Of a stretch of 64,000 bases of DNA, positions 52,907 to 61,875 are shown one piece after another. Below the pieces are notes generated by a model, which saw nothing but the letters and a program-made list of their open reading frames with translations, ran no database searches and was not told the origin of the DNA. Positions within the stretch are counted from its first letter, which is position 1. Every line of letters begins with the position of its first letter. This DNA comes from Nitrobacter sp051535215 (GTDB taxonomy: Bacteria > Pseudomonadota > Alphaproteobacteria > Rhizobiales > Xanthobacteraceae). The DNA is taken from the NCBI RefSeq assembly GCF_051535215.1, contig NZ_JBPPLY010000010.1, positions 1-64,000 of the forward strand. The letters run 5' to 3'. Both the position numbers and the translations under genes were made by a program.

Positions 52907-54604
52907 GTGGACCAATGGGTCTCTTGGTGTCTCGTGGTGTTGCCGACGCTGCCGGCGCTAGCCGCGATCATCGCCCCGCTGGCCGGAGCAGGGCGGCCGG
53001 CACGGGCGGCGCATGTCAGCGTGGCTATGCTCGCTGCCACCACCGCGGTCGCATTGGCATTGCTTGTGGCAGTGCTGCGCGCGCCACAGGATGACGTGGC
53101 GCTGGTGCAACTTGGCCCGGCGGCTCTGCTGCTCGACCATCTTGCCATAGCGATGGCGGTGCTGGTCGCGGCCATCAGCCTGGTGGTGCACGTATATGCG
53201 GTGCGCTACATGGCCGACGAGCCCGGCTATCCGCGGTTTTTCGCCTTGCTCGATCTGATGACCGCCGTGATCTTGCTGATGGTCACCGCAGCCGATCTGC
53301 TGACGTTGCTCGCCGCCTGGTTCTTGATTGGAGTGTTGCTGTTCTTTCTGCTGGGGTTCGACACCAGCCGCAAGGCCAGCGGCCGCTATGCTTTGTGGAC
53401 ATTCTTGACCTATCGGGTAGGCGATCTGCCGCTCGTGGGTGCGGCGCTACTGTTGTGGCATGGCTATGGCACGGCGCAGCTGCCGGATCTGTTCTCGCGG
53501 ATCAGCGCCGATCCGAGCGTGCACCTCGGCGAGGTGGCGGTGGTGCCGGTAGCGGCGATGCTGCTGGCGCTGGCGGCGTTTGCGCGATCGGCGCAGTTTC
53601 TGTTGCATACTTGGCTGCCTTACACCATGGACGGCCCCACGCCGGTATCCGCGCTGATGCATGCTGGCATCGTCAACGCCGGTGGATTTTTATTCAATCG
53701 CTTCGCTCCGGTATTTGTCCACGCGCCCCACGCGCTGCACCTGGCCTTCGTCGTCGGTGTTGTGACGGCGCTGGTCGGGTCGGCGCTGATGCTGACGCAG
53801 AACGATGTCAAAAAATCCTTGGGCTATTCCACCATGGGGCAGATGGGCTTCATGATCATGGAGTGCGGGCTGGGGGCATTTTCGCTCGCCGTCTATCACC
53901 TCATCGCACACGGGCTGTTCAAAGCCACGCTGTTTCTGAATTCGGGCAATGTGATTGGCGCGACCCGCCGCGACGATGGCGTGCCACCCGACGACATCTA
54001 CACCTTCGTAGTCGAGCGTCGTCCGCTGCGCGCAGTGAAGGTGCCCTGGCTGTTGGCCGCGCTCATCACCGTGCTCGTGCCTGCGCTGGTGCTGGGCCTG
54101 TCGCACTGGCTGGTGGCGGAGGACTTCTTCCACAAGCAAGGCGCGGTGGTGTTGTTATTCTTCGGCTGGGTCACGGGAGCGCAGGTTTTCTTTTCCATTC
54201 ACAAGCTTCCCAGCGAGAGCCCCTGGCGCTCGTTGACCATGATCCTCTTGTCCTTCCTGATCGTGGTGGTGGGTTACACGCTGATCGCGCATGCGTTCGA
54301 GGCTTTCCTCTACCCGGATCCGGTGTTGCGCGATGCCATCTACGCCGCTGCGGGCATCAACTTCCTGGCGTTCGATATCCTGGTTGTATTCCTAACCGTT
54401 GTGCTGGTCGGGGCCTGGCTCATGACGTTTTATGCCCAGTCGCTCGAATTCGAGGGAACGCCCGGCACGCTGTGGAACGCCATCTACCTCAATCTCTATG
54501 CGTTGTTTTCGCGGGAGTTTTACGTGCCCGACGTTTATGCCCAACTGGCGCGCGGCGCACTGGCCGCAACTAAGCGGGTGAATATCTGGCTGCGTTGGGT
54601 CTGA
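52907..54604 (+). CDS. dabB: DabB, membrane subunit of the inorganic carbon accumulator
   Basis: 565 residues, GTG start with GAGGAG upstream. A NuoL/MrpA-type ion-conducting protein of about 13 helices. Key segments: LHTWLPYTMDGPTPVSALMHAGIVNAGGFLFNRF, containing the conserved Lys/His/Glu-type proton path residues, and LTQNDVKKSLGYSTMGQMGFM. DabB couples cation flow to CO2 uptake and hydration by DabA (DAB system, known from Halothiobacillus). First of a four-gene run that overlaps at each junction downstream. Confidence 0.92.
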   Translation: MDQWVSWCLVVLPTLPALAAIIAPLAGAGRPARAAHVSVAMLAATTAVALALLVAVLRAPQDDVALVQLGPAALLLDHLAIAMAVLVAAISLVVHVYAVRYMADEPGYPRFFALLDLMTAVILLMVTAADLLTLLAAWFLIGVLLFFLLGFDTSRKASGRYALWTFLTYRVGDLPLVGAALLLWHGYGTAQLPDLFSRISADPSVHLGEVAVVPVAAMLLALAAFARSAQFLLHTWLPYTMDGPTPVSALMHAGIVNAGGFLFNRFAPVFVHAPHALHLAFVVGVVTALVGSALMLTQNDVKKSLGYSTMGQMGFMIMECGLGAFSLAVYHLIAHGLFKATLFLNSGNVIGATRRDDGVPPDDIYTFVVERRPLRAVKVPWLLAALITVLVPALVLGLSHWLVAEDFFHKQGAVVLLFFGWVTGAQVFFSIHKLPSESPWRSLTMILLSFLIVVVGYTLIAHAFEAFLYPDPVLRDAIYAAAGINFLAFDILVVFLTVVLVGAWLMTFYAQSLEFEGTPGTLWNAIYLNLYALFSREFYVPDVYAQLARGALAATKRVNIWLRWV

Positions 54605-54610
54605 ACGGTC

Positions 54611-55372
54611 ATGGTCGCGCTGCTACTTGCCTTGATCCTGTTGCCGCTTTTTCCCCTGAGCATGCTGTTCAACGCGGGGCTCCAGATGCTGCCCGTGTGG
54701 CTGCGCATTCCAGCGCTAGTGGCTCTCCCCACTGCGGGCGCCCTGCTACTCAACCAGGCGACAGCGCCGGCCGGGCAATGGACAAATGCGCTGCAGCTAT
54801 TGGCTGCGTTCACCGCACTGCTTTATGCTTGGCGGCTGCTCGCGGTGCAGGAGGTGTTCGTCTGGGCCCGTCTGCAGGCCACCTCGGCCTGGCCTCTTGT
54901 CTGGCTGGCCTGGCTGCATGGCCTCCATGGCACGAACCTCGTGCTGGTAGCTTTGGCGGTCACAATTCCCGCTGCGGCACTGATGATGATCGGCTGCAGC
55001 CTGAGCCGGCGTCTCGGAGGGGCGTATCTCGGATTGCGCGGACGCATCGGGCCGTCCTTTCCGCGTCTGACCGGCGTGTTTGTGGTGGCGTTGCTCGCAG
55101 CCCTTGCGGCTCCGCCCTTCCCGGGATTCTTCGCCATGTTCGCGGTGCTGAAGCAGGTTCCCGCGGGTCTCGCCGCTGTGGTGCTCGCGGTGTGGCTTTT
55201 GTGGAGCTGGGCGGCCGCGGCGCTGTGGCAGCACGGCCTGTTCGGAGACCAATGGCCACGCACAGCCGGCACGGTTGACCTGTCACGCAGCGGCGCAGCC
55301 CTGTGGCTGGTGCTCGCTGCTGCTGCCGCAGTGCTGGGTTCGATCGGAGGATGGTCATGGTGGATGCATTGA
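54611..55372 (+). CDS. Membrane protein of the dab operon
   Basis: 253 residues, about seven helices. It lies 6 nt after dabB and overlaps the dabA start by 16 nt. LTGVFVVALLAALAAPPFPGFFAMFAVLKQVPAG resembles the PP-x-PGFF motif in antiporter-like NADH dehydrogenase subunits, so it may be a shortened second antiporter-type subunit. The published minimal DAB has only DabA and DabB, so this is an extra, possibly accessory, part. Function inferred only from position. Confidence 0.75.
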   Translation: MVALLLALILLPLFPLSMLFNAGLQMLPVWLRIPALVALPTAGALLLNQATAPAGQWTNALQLLAAFTALLYAWRLLAVQEVFVWARLQATSAWPLVWLAWLHGLHGTNLVLVALAVTIPAAALMMIGCSLSRRLGGAYLGLRGRIGPSFPRLTGVFVVALLAALAAPPFPGFFAMFAVLKQVPAGLAAVVLAVWLLWSWAAAALWQHGLFGDQWPRTAGTVDLSRSGAALWLVLAAAAAVLGSIGGWSWWMH

Positions 55373-58300
55373 ACCTCGGACGGCGTCTGCGGGTGCGTTC
55401 GACCGCCTACGTCGCGGGCGAGCCGGTGCCATTTTTCTGGCCGATGCGTAACTTCATTCACCACAACCCGCTCTACGGCCTTGAGCACATGCCTTTCGAG
55501 CAGGCCGTACGTCGCGGTGCGGAGCTGTTCCACGCGCGGATGTTCCTGCCGCGCAGCAACTACCAGCACTGGCAGCGCGAGGGCAAGGTGCGGCAGGATA
55601 CCATTTCGGAAGAGCTCGCGCGCCGCGCTCAGGAACTGCCTGCGCTGCCGGGCGTCGACTGGCCTCGCTGGTTGCAGGCGCTGATGCAGTCGGCGCATGA
55701 CCGCGATGCAGTGGTGCCGGGCGTGCGCGAGCAGGACGTCCACGCCGCGCTGCACGCAAAGCGGCCATCCGCCCACGCGGTGGATGTGGCTGCGCAGCTG
55801 CCCACGCTCAAGCGGCGCCTGCACGAGCTGACGCTGCTCGAAGCGGTCGACGCCTTATGGGGTCCGCGGCTCGCCGACGAACTTGATGAACTGGTCATCA
55901 AGAGCTGCCTCGACTTTTTCGACGAAGACCAATCTTCCTGGCGAATGCCGGGACGCGAGCGCGGCCTGTTCGCCGCCTGGAGCGAGATCGCGCGGCGCAA
56001 TGCGCGACTGTTCCTGCGCGGGCTGCACGTGCGACGCATCCTTGATCGGGTGCAGGACGCCGAGAGCGCGGTTGTGCACGTCATGGAGGAAATGGGCATC
56101 GATGCCGACGACTGGTCGGCCTACTTCACCCGTGAGCTCACCAGGCTGCACGGCTGGACTGGCTTTGTGCGCTGGCGTTCGTCTGCCAAGCATTACTACT
56201 GGGCGCAGCGCTACCCCGCCGACGTCGTTGATCTTCTGGCCGTTCGCCTCGTGGTGGGGTTGGCGCTACTGCAGGAAAGCGCGCGCCATCGCCGTACGCC
56301 GGTTCGGCGCGAGCAGCTCGACGCCGTGCTGCACGATCGCGGCGCGGAGAGCCTGCTGCGCTACGCTTTGCACAGCGGCGATGTGTTGCCCGACTGGGCG
56401 CAGCGCATCGACGACACCTTGTCGCGCGGCGGCGGTAAACGCTGCGAGAGTCTGCTGCAACGCTACTGGCCGCTATGGCAGGCTCAGCGCGGGCAGGAGC
56501 AGGCCAGCATGCTTCGCGAACTCGCTGCCGCTGCCGATGCCACGGCGGTGCTCGATGCGCTGACGCCGGAGAACGTCGGGGGTCTGTTGCGGGGCTTGCA
56601 CGAATTTGCGCCGCAGGAGGGCATGGTATGGACGCTGGCGATGGAAGCGGAATCCATCGACCGGTTGCTCACGCAGGTGCAGGTGCCCGAGGATCTGCCG
56701 GCCGGCAAGCGGCCATTCGCGCAGGCTTGGTTCTGCATCGATGTGCGTGCCGAGCCCATCCGCCGCCACCTGGAACGTGTCGGCGACTACCAGACGTTCG
56801 GCATCGCCGGCTTCTTCGGCGTGCCCGTGGGCTTCCTCGGCTATGGCAAGGGCAGCGAGAGTCACTTCTGTCCGGCGGTGGTTACGCCCAAGAATCTCGT
56901 ATTGGAACTGCCCGCCGAGCTCGATCCAGAAGAGGACGACCTGCTCAGCACGCTCGGTCATGTGCTGCACGATCTCAAGAGCTCGGTGCTCTCACCTTAC
57001 GTCACGGTGGAGGCGGTGGGTATCCTGTTCGGATTGGATCTGTTCGGCAAGACGCTGGCGCCGCTGGGCTATAGCCGCTGGCGCAACCGCATCGATGCCG
57101 AAAAGCCTGTTACCCGCCTGTTGGTGGACAAGCTCACCCGCGAGCACGCGGACTCCATCATCCGCACGCTGCAGCGGGCGATGATCGTCAAGGCACTGCA
57201 TACCGAACTGCATATCGAGCGCGAGCGCGTGGATGACGACATGATCCGCGAACTGCGCGAAACCGCGTTGCGTCACCGCCAAGGTCCGACGCGGCTGCGC
57301 ACGGCCTTCAGCGTGCTGGACAAGCAGGAGGCAGAGTTTATCGAGAAACTGCGTGAGGAATACCGCGTCGATGCTGACTACGCCAATTATCAGCTCGTGC
57401 GGCTAGGGCGCATCGGCTACTCGCTCGACGAGCAGGTCAATTACGTGCACACGGCCCTGACCATGATCGGGCTGACCAAGACCTTTTCGCGCTTCGTGCT
57501 CATCGTGGGCCACACCGGGCAGACCGAGAACAACCCCTATGAGTCGGCGCTGGATTGCGGCGCCTGCGGCGGCGCCAGCGGCCTGGTCAATGCTCGCGTG
57601 CTGGCGCAGATGGCCAACAAGAACGAGGTGCGCGAGCGGCTGCGCGGCATGGGCATTAATATTCCCGATGATACCTGGTTCCTGCCGGCGCTGCACATCA
57701 CCACCACCGATGCCATTGAGCTGTTCGACCTCGACCTGTTGCCGCCGCGTCACCTTGTCTATCTGGATCGGCTGCGTAACGGCCTGCTCGCTGCCTCCAA
57801 GCTCGCCGCGGCCGAGCGCATGCCGAAGCTTCTGCCCGAGGCGCAGGCGATCGAGCCGGCGCAGGCCTGGCACTTGGCTCACCGCCAGGCGGTGGACTGG
57901 GCTCAAGTACGGCCGGAGTGGGGGCTGTCGAAAAACTTGTACGGCATCGTCGGTCGGCGCTCGCTCAGCGAGCATGCCGACCTGGAGGGGCGGCCCTTCC
58001 TGCTGTCGTATGACTGGCGCTGCGATCCGAAGGGACGCCTGCTGGAAAACCTGTTGGCGGCGCCGGTGGTGGTCGGTCAATGGATCAACCTCGAACACTT
58101 CTTCTCCACCGTGGACAATGCCCGCATGGGCAGCGGCAGCAAGGCTTATCATAACGTGGCGGGACGCTTCGGCGTGATGACCGGTAACCTGAGCGATCTG
58201 CGTACCGGCCTGCCGATGCAGACGGTGATGCGGGAGGGCCAGCCCTATCACGAGCCCATGCGCATGATCGCTCTCATCGAGGCGCCGCTGGATTTCGCCG

Positions 58301-58470
58301 GGCGCGCGCTGCAAAGCGTGGTCAAGGTCAAGAACCTGGTGCTCGGTGGCTGGATCCGCGCCATCGTGATCGATCCCACCCAGGGCTACAAACCCTTCGT
58401 CTTCAACAATGGCCAGTGGGAAGAGCGCTCGCCTCTCGTCGCTGCCGCCGAGGAGGAACATGCCGCATGA
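55357..58470 (+). CDS. dabA: DabA, carbonic anhydrase-like subunit (DUF2309)
   Basis: 1037 residues from the ATG at 55357, 6 nt after GGAGG; longer starts reach into the previous gene. The zinc site of the family is complete: Cys460 and Asp462 in WFCIDVRAEP, His719 in VGHTGQTENNP and Cys734 in DCGACGG, with the known spacing of 2 and 15. It binds DabB and traps CO2 as bicarbonate vectorially. The N-terminal FFWPMRNFIHHNPLYGLEHMPF and GKGSESHFCPAVVTPKN are also typical. Overlaps the next gene by ATGA. Confidence 0.95.
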   Translation: MVDALNLGRRLRVRSTAYVAGEPVPFFWPMRNFIHHNPLYGLEHMPFEQAVRRGAELFHARMFLPRSNYQHWQREGKVRQDTISEELARRAQELPALPGVDWPRWLQALMQSAHDRDAVVPGVREQDVHAALHAKRPSAHAVDVAAQLPTLKRRLHELTLLEAVDALWGPRLADELDELVIKSCLDFFDEDQSSWRMPGRERGLFAAWSEIARRNARLFLRGLHVRRILDRVQDAESAVVHVMEEMGIDADDWSAYFTRELTRLHGWTGFVRWRSSAKHYYWAQRYPADVVDLLAVRLVVGLALLQESARHRRTPVRREQLDAVLHDRGAESLLRYALHSGDVLPDWAQRIDDTLSRGGGKRCESLLQRYWPLWQAQRGQEQASMLRELAAAADATAVLDALTPENVGGLLRGLHEFAPQEGMVWTLAMEAESIDRLLTQVQVPEDLPAGKRPFAQAWFCIDVRAEPIRRHLERVGDYQTFGIAGFFGVPVGFLGYGKGSESHFCPAVVTPKNLVLELPAELDPEEDDLLSTLGHVLHDLKSSVLSPYVTVEAVGILFGLDLFGKTLAPLGYSRWRNRIDAEKPVTRLLVDKLTREHADSIIRTLQRAMIVKALHTELHIERERVDDDMIRELRETALRHRQGPTRLRTAFSVLDKQEAEFIEKLREEYRVDADYANYQLVRLGRIGYSLDEQVNYVHTALTMIGLTKTFSRFVLIVGHTGQTENNPYESALDCGACGGASGLVNARVLAQMANKNEVRERLRGMGINIPDDTWFLPALHITTTDAIELFDLDLLPPRHLVYLDRLRNGLLAASKLAAAERMPKLLPEAQAIEPAQAWHLAHRQAVDWAQVRPEWGLSKNLYGIVGRRSLSEHADLEGRPFLLSYDWRCDPKGRLLENLLAAPVVVGQWINLEHFFSTVDNARMGSGSKAYHNVAGRFGVMTGNLSDLRTGLPMQTVMREGQPYHEPMRMIALIEAPLDFAGRALQSVVKVKNLVLGGWIRAIVIDPTQGYKPFVFNNGQWEERSPLVAAAEEEHAA

Positions 58471-58793
58471 ACGCCATCAAGCTGCATCCACTGAAAAAGC
58501 TGGAAATCATTCTCGAAGGCGCGCACAAGGAATTCGCCACCGACTTGCTCGATCGCGCCGGAGTCAAGGGCTACACCATCGTCGGCAACCTGTCGGGCAA
58601 GGGCAGCCACGGCATGTACGAAGGGCACCTGATGTTCAATGAGGATGATGCCCTCATCATGATCATCGTCGCCGTGCCGCAAAGCCTGTTCGATCCGCTG
58701 CTAGAAGGCTTTCAGCCGTTTTTCGAGGCCCACTCGGGCGTGATTTTCGTCAGCGATATCCAGGTCGGTCGTCCGGTCAAGTTCATGGCGTGA
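58467..58793 (+). CDS. Carboxysome-associated PII-like protein (CPII)
   Basis: 108 residues, start in the dabA stop. The fold of a PII-like protein is visible (LKKLEIILEGAHKEFATDLLDRAGVKGYTIVGNLSGKGSHGMYEGHLMFNEDDALIMIIVAVPQ); the T-loop is short and lacks the uridylylated Tyr of GlnB, and the C-terminus is compact. CPII from Thiomonas-type clusters binds adenine nucleotides in response to bicarbonate, which fits the position between dabA and cbbR. It probably tunes the uptake system. Its end overlaps cbbR on the opposite strand by 11 nt. Confidence 0.85.
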   Translation: MNAIKLHPLKKLEIILEGAHKEFATDLLDRAGVKGYTIVGNLSGKGSHGMYEGHLMFNEDDALIMIIVAVPQSLFDPLLEGFQPFFEAHSGVIFVSDIQVGRPVKFMA

Positions 58794-59715
58794 GCTGGAC
58801 GAGCTGCGGATGCTTGGGCGAGGCCAGCGGGCGCGCCTGCTGGGTGAGAAACGCCAGGAAGGATTGAGCCACCGCTGACAGCCGCTTCCCCTTGCGGTGC
58901 ACGACAAACCATTGCCGCACGATCGGGAAACTCTCCACATCAAGGATGACCAGGCGGCGTATCGCCAGCTCGAGCTCCAGAGTGTGCAGCGACAGGACGC
59001 CCAAACCCAGGCCGGCTTCGACCGCCTGCTTGATCGCCTCGTTGCTACTCATTTCCATCGCCGAATGGAATTCCACCTCGTAACGCGAAAAATGTCGCTC
59101 CGCCGCATTGCGCGTGCCCGAGCCGGGCTCGCGGGTGATGAAGGGCTGGCGACTCAGTTGCATCAGCGGAATCTGCCGACGTTCGGCCAGGGGATGCTCG
59201 GGCGAAGCGATGACCACCAGCGGGTTATCGAGAAACCCGCGAGCGACGAGTTCGGCGTCCTCTGGCGGTTGCCCCATGATGGCCAGATCTTTGTTCGATG
59301 CCGATAACGACTCCAGGATCTGCGTTTGATTGGACACCTGAAGGCGCACCTGCACCCGGGCGTGGCGGGCGCAAAAGGCTGCGATCAGTTTGGGCATAAA
59401 ATAGTTGGCCGTACTCGCCACCGTGAGGTCGAGTTCCCCACGTTGGACGCCGCGGAACTCCTCCATCGCCGATTCAAGGTCGCGCATCTTGGCGGCGACG
59501 AGCTTGGCGTGGCGATGCAACTCGCGACCGGCATCAGTCGGCTGAATCTGTTTTCCGACGTGGTCGAACAGCGGCACGCCGACCTGCTCTTCCAGCTGCC
59601 GCATCTGCATCGAGACAGCCGGCTGCGTCAGATGCAGCGCGTCGGCCGCGCGCGTGAAGCTCTGCTGATGCACGACTGCGTCGAAGATCTGGAGCTGTCT
59701 TAAGGTCAGGTGCAT
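58783..59715 (-). CDS. cbbR: LysR-type regulator CbbR
   Basis: 310 residues. The N-terminal helix-turn-helix (FTRAADALHLTQPAVSMQMRQLEEQVGVPLFDHVGK) and substrate-binding domain (GELDLTVASTANYFMPKLIAAFCARHARVQVRLQVSNQ) are those of CbbR/RbcR. It activates the divergent RuBisCO genes in response to metabolites such as RuBP or NADPH. The start lies only 227 nt from cbbL, so both promoters share the dyad at 59731-59781. Overlaps the end of the PII-like gene. Confidence 0.93.
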   Translation of the reverse strand: MHLTLRQLQIFDAVVHQQSFTRAADALHLTQPAVSMQMRQLEEQVGVPLFDHVGKQIQPTDAGRELHRHAKLVAAKMRDLESAMEEFRGVQRGELDLTVASTANYFMPKLIAAFCARHARVQVRLQVSNQTQILESLSASNKDLAIMGQPPEDAELVARGFLDNPLVVIASPEHPLAERRQIPLMQLSRQPFITREPGSGTRNAAERHFSRYEVEFHSAMEMSSNEAIKQAVEAGLGLGVLSLHTLELELAIRRLVILDVESFPIVRQWFVVHRKGKRLSAVAQSFLAFLTQQARPLASPKHPQLVQLTP

Positions 59716-59730
59716 GGCTGATCCATAAGC

Positions 59731-59781
59731 GAGGCTAATGCATCAGATCAATAATAACAATTAGTTTTTATGCAGAGCCTC
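59731..59781. promoter_or_regulatory. CbbR operator-like dyad in the cbbR-cbbL interval
   Basis: GAGGCTAATGCAT (59731-59743) faces ATGCAGAGCCTC (59770-59781): imperfect inverted arms with an AT-rich centre (ATAATAACAATTAG). LysR-type activators bind two such half-sites upstream of the regulated promoter. It lies 160 nt before the cbbL start. Confidence 0.6.
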
Positions 59782-59942
59782 TTTTATGTTTGGCACTCGT
59801 GAATTCGCGGGGCCGTGCTGAATGAGGGTCCTGCTGAGATGCACGAACGTAATCCCCGGGCCGGGTGGGGGGATGGCCGCCGCATCGCGGTAGGTCCTCG
59901 CCCGTCGCTACCGCAAAAGCGCGCATGAAGGAGTCCTCGAAG

Positions 59943-61364
59943 ATGGCAGTCAAAACCTACCAGGCCGGCGTCACGGAATATCGGCAAAGCTACTGGCAGC
60001 CGGATTACGCGCCTCTCGACACCGATATCTTGGCCTGTTTCAAGATCACGCCGCAGCCTGGAGTGGATCGCGAAGAGGCGGCAGCGGCGGTGGCCGCCGA
60101 GTCGTCCTGCGGCACCTGGACCACGGTGTGGACCGATCTGCTGACCGACCTCGACTACTACAAGGGACGCGCCTATCGCCTCGAGGACGTGCCGGGCGAC
60201 GATACGTGCTTTTACGCTTTCATTGCCTATCCCATCGACCTTTTCGAGGAAGGCTCGGTGGTCAACGTGTTCACCTCGCTGGTGGGCAACGTGTTCGGGT
60301 TCAAGGCTGTCCGCGCGCTGCGGCTGGAGGATCTGCGCTTCCCCATCGCTTACGTGAAGACCTGCGGTGGCCCGCCCCACGGCATTCAGGTCGAGCGCGA
60401 CAAGCTCAACAAATACGGCCGTCCGCTGCTGGGCTGCACCATCAAGCCCAAGCTCGGCCTGTCCGCCAAGAATTACGGCCGCGCCTGCTACGAAGCCCTG
60501 CGTGGTGGTCTGGACTTCACCAAGGACGACGAGAACATCAACAGCCAGCCGTTCATGCGCTGGCGCGACCGTTTCGATTTCGTGATGGAGGCTGTCCAGA
60601 AAGCCGAACAGGAAACCGGCGAGCGGAAGGGTCACTATCTCAACGTGACCGCGCCCACGCCCGAGGAAATGTACAAGCGCGCCGAGTATGCCAAGGAAAT
60701 CCGCGCGCCGATCATCATGCACGATTACCTCGCCGGCGGTCTTTGCGCCAATGCGGGTCTGGCGAACTGGTGCCGCAACAACGGGATGCTGCTGCACATC
60801 CACCGCGCCATGCACGCCGTGATCGACCGCAACCCGCACCACGGCATCCACTTCCGCGTGCTGACCAAGATCCTGCGTCTGTCGGGCGGCGACCATCTGC
60901 ACACCGGCACCGTGGTCGGCAAGCTCGAGGGCGATCGCGCCTCCACGCTGGGCTGGATTGACCTGCTGCGCGAATCCTACGTTCCCGAAGACCGCTCGCG
61001 CGGCATCTTCTTCGATCAGGACTGGGGTTCGATGCCCGGCGGCTTCGCCGTTGCATCCGGTGGTATTCACGTTTGGCACATGCCTGCGCTGGTCACCATC
61101 TTCGGCGACGACTCGGTGCTGCAGTTCGGTGGCGGCACGCTCGGTCACCCGTGGGGCAATGCGGCTGGTGCGCACGCCAACCGTGTCGCGCTCGAAGCCT
61201 GCGTCCAGGCGCGCGGCGAAGGCCGTCATCTGGAGAAGGAAGGCAAGGACATCCTCACCGCTGCGGCCGCTCATTCGCCCGAACTGAAGATCGCCATGGA
61301 AACGTGGAAAGAGATCAAGTTCGAGTTTGAAACCATGGACAAGCTCGCCATCGCCAACAAGTAA
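59943..61364 (+). CDS. cbbL: RuBisCO large subunit, form IA
   Basis: 473 residues from the ATG at 59943, the form I length, with AAGGAG upstream. KTCGGPPHGIQVERDKLNKYGRPLLGCTIKPKLGLSAKNYGRA contains the catalytic Lys, GGLDFTKDDENINSQPF has the carbamylated Lys with Asp/Glu Mg2+ ligands, and HIHRAMHAVIDR and SGGDHLHTGTVVGKLEGDR follow. Form IA enzymes with cso genes are the carboxysomal type. First gene of the cbb/cso operon. Confidence 0.98.
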   Translation: MAVKTYQAGVTEYRQSYWQPDYAPLDTDILACFKITPQPGVDREEAAAAVAAESSCGTWTTVWTDLLTDLDYYKGRAYRLEDVPGDDTCFYAFIAYPIDLFEEGSVVNVFTSLVGNVFGFKAVRALRLEDLRFPIAYVKTCGGPPHGIQVERDKLNKYGRPLLGCTIKPKLGLSAKNYGRACYEALRGGLDFTKDDENINSQPFMRWRDRFDFVMEAVQKAEQETGERKGHYLNVTAPTPEEMYKRAEYAKEIRAPIIMHDYLAGGLCANAGLANWCRNNGMLLHIHRAMHAVIDRNPHHGIHFRVLTKILRLSGGDHLHTGTVVGKLEGDRASTLGWIDLLRESYVPEDRSRGIFFDQDWGSMPGGFAVASGGIHVWHMPALVTIFGDDSVLQFGGGTLGHPWGNAAGAHANRVALEACVQARGEGRHLEKEGKDILTAAAAHSPELKIAMETWKEIKFEFETMDKLAIANK

Positions 61365-61384
61365 CCCGCCGGCTGCGGTCGGCA

Positions 61385-61401
61385 GCGCCCCTGTGGGGCG
61401 C
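61385..61401 (+). promoter_or_regulatory. Hairpin between cbbL and cbbS
   Basis: GCGCCCC-TGT-GGGGCGC, a perfect 7-bp GC stem 20 nt after the cbbL stop, without a T-run. It could stabilise the cbbL message or reduce read-through, setting subunit ratios. Confidence 0.55.
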
Positions 61402-61441
61402 GCCGCCGCCCAGCAGAACCACTTTCGAAAGGACTGAAGTC

Positions 61442-61768
61442 ATGGCCGTTCAAGCCTACCGCTCGATGAAAAAGTACGAGACCTTCTCCTATCTGCCGCA
61501 GATGACGCCCGATCAGGTGCGTCGTCAGATCGCTCACGCCATCGCGCAGGGTTGGAATCCGGCGGTCGAGCACACCGAAAAGGGCACGCCCGCAAAGGCG
61601 AGCTATTGGTACATGTGGAAACTGCCGCTGTTCGGCGAGCAGTCCGTCGATACCGTGATGGCGGAGATCGAGGCCTGTCACCGCGAATTTCCGGATCAGA
61701 TGGTGCGGTTCGTCGCGTACGACAACTACGCCCAGAGCCAGGGCATGGCATTCGTGGTGTATCGCTGA
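61442..61768 (+). CDS. cbbS: RuBisCO small subunit, form IA
   Basis: 108 residues. KYETFSYLPQMTPDQVRRQIAHAIAQGWNPAVEH and YWYMWKLPLFGEQSVDTVMAEIEACHREFPDQMVRFVAYDNYAQSQGMAFVVYR are the classic small-subunit blocks. It completes the L8S8 enzyme. GAAAGGA precedes the ATG. Its stop overlaps the start of a 35-residue frame (TGATG). Confidence 0.97.
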   Translation: MAVQAYRSMKKYETFSYLPQMTPDQVRRQIAHAIAQGWNPAVEHTEKGTPAKASYWYMWKLPLFGEQSVDTVMAEIEACHREFPDQMVRFVAYDNYAQSQGMAFVVYR

Positions 61769-61875
61769 TGAGCTGGGCGCTGAAGCCTGCTCGGTTCGGC
61801 GCCCATGAATTGAACGCGGCGCGGCGCATCGGTGCCGCTCCCTTCATCGGGTTCTTTGTGCTGAGGTCCGTATGA
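61768..61875 (+). CDS. Possible 35-residue bridging ORF between cbbS and csoS2
   Basis: MSWALKPARFGAHELNAARRIGAAPFIGFFVLRSV. Its ATG overlaps the cbbS stop (TGATG) and its stop overlaps the csoS2 start (ATGA), so it spans the gap exactly. It has no ribosome site of its own and would be translated by coupling. It may be a leader that ties CsoS2 synthesis to cbbS, or a remnant. Confidence 0.4.
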   Translation: MSWALKPARFGAHELNAARRIGAAPFIGFFVLRSV

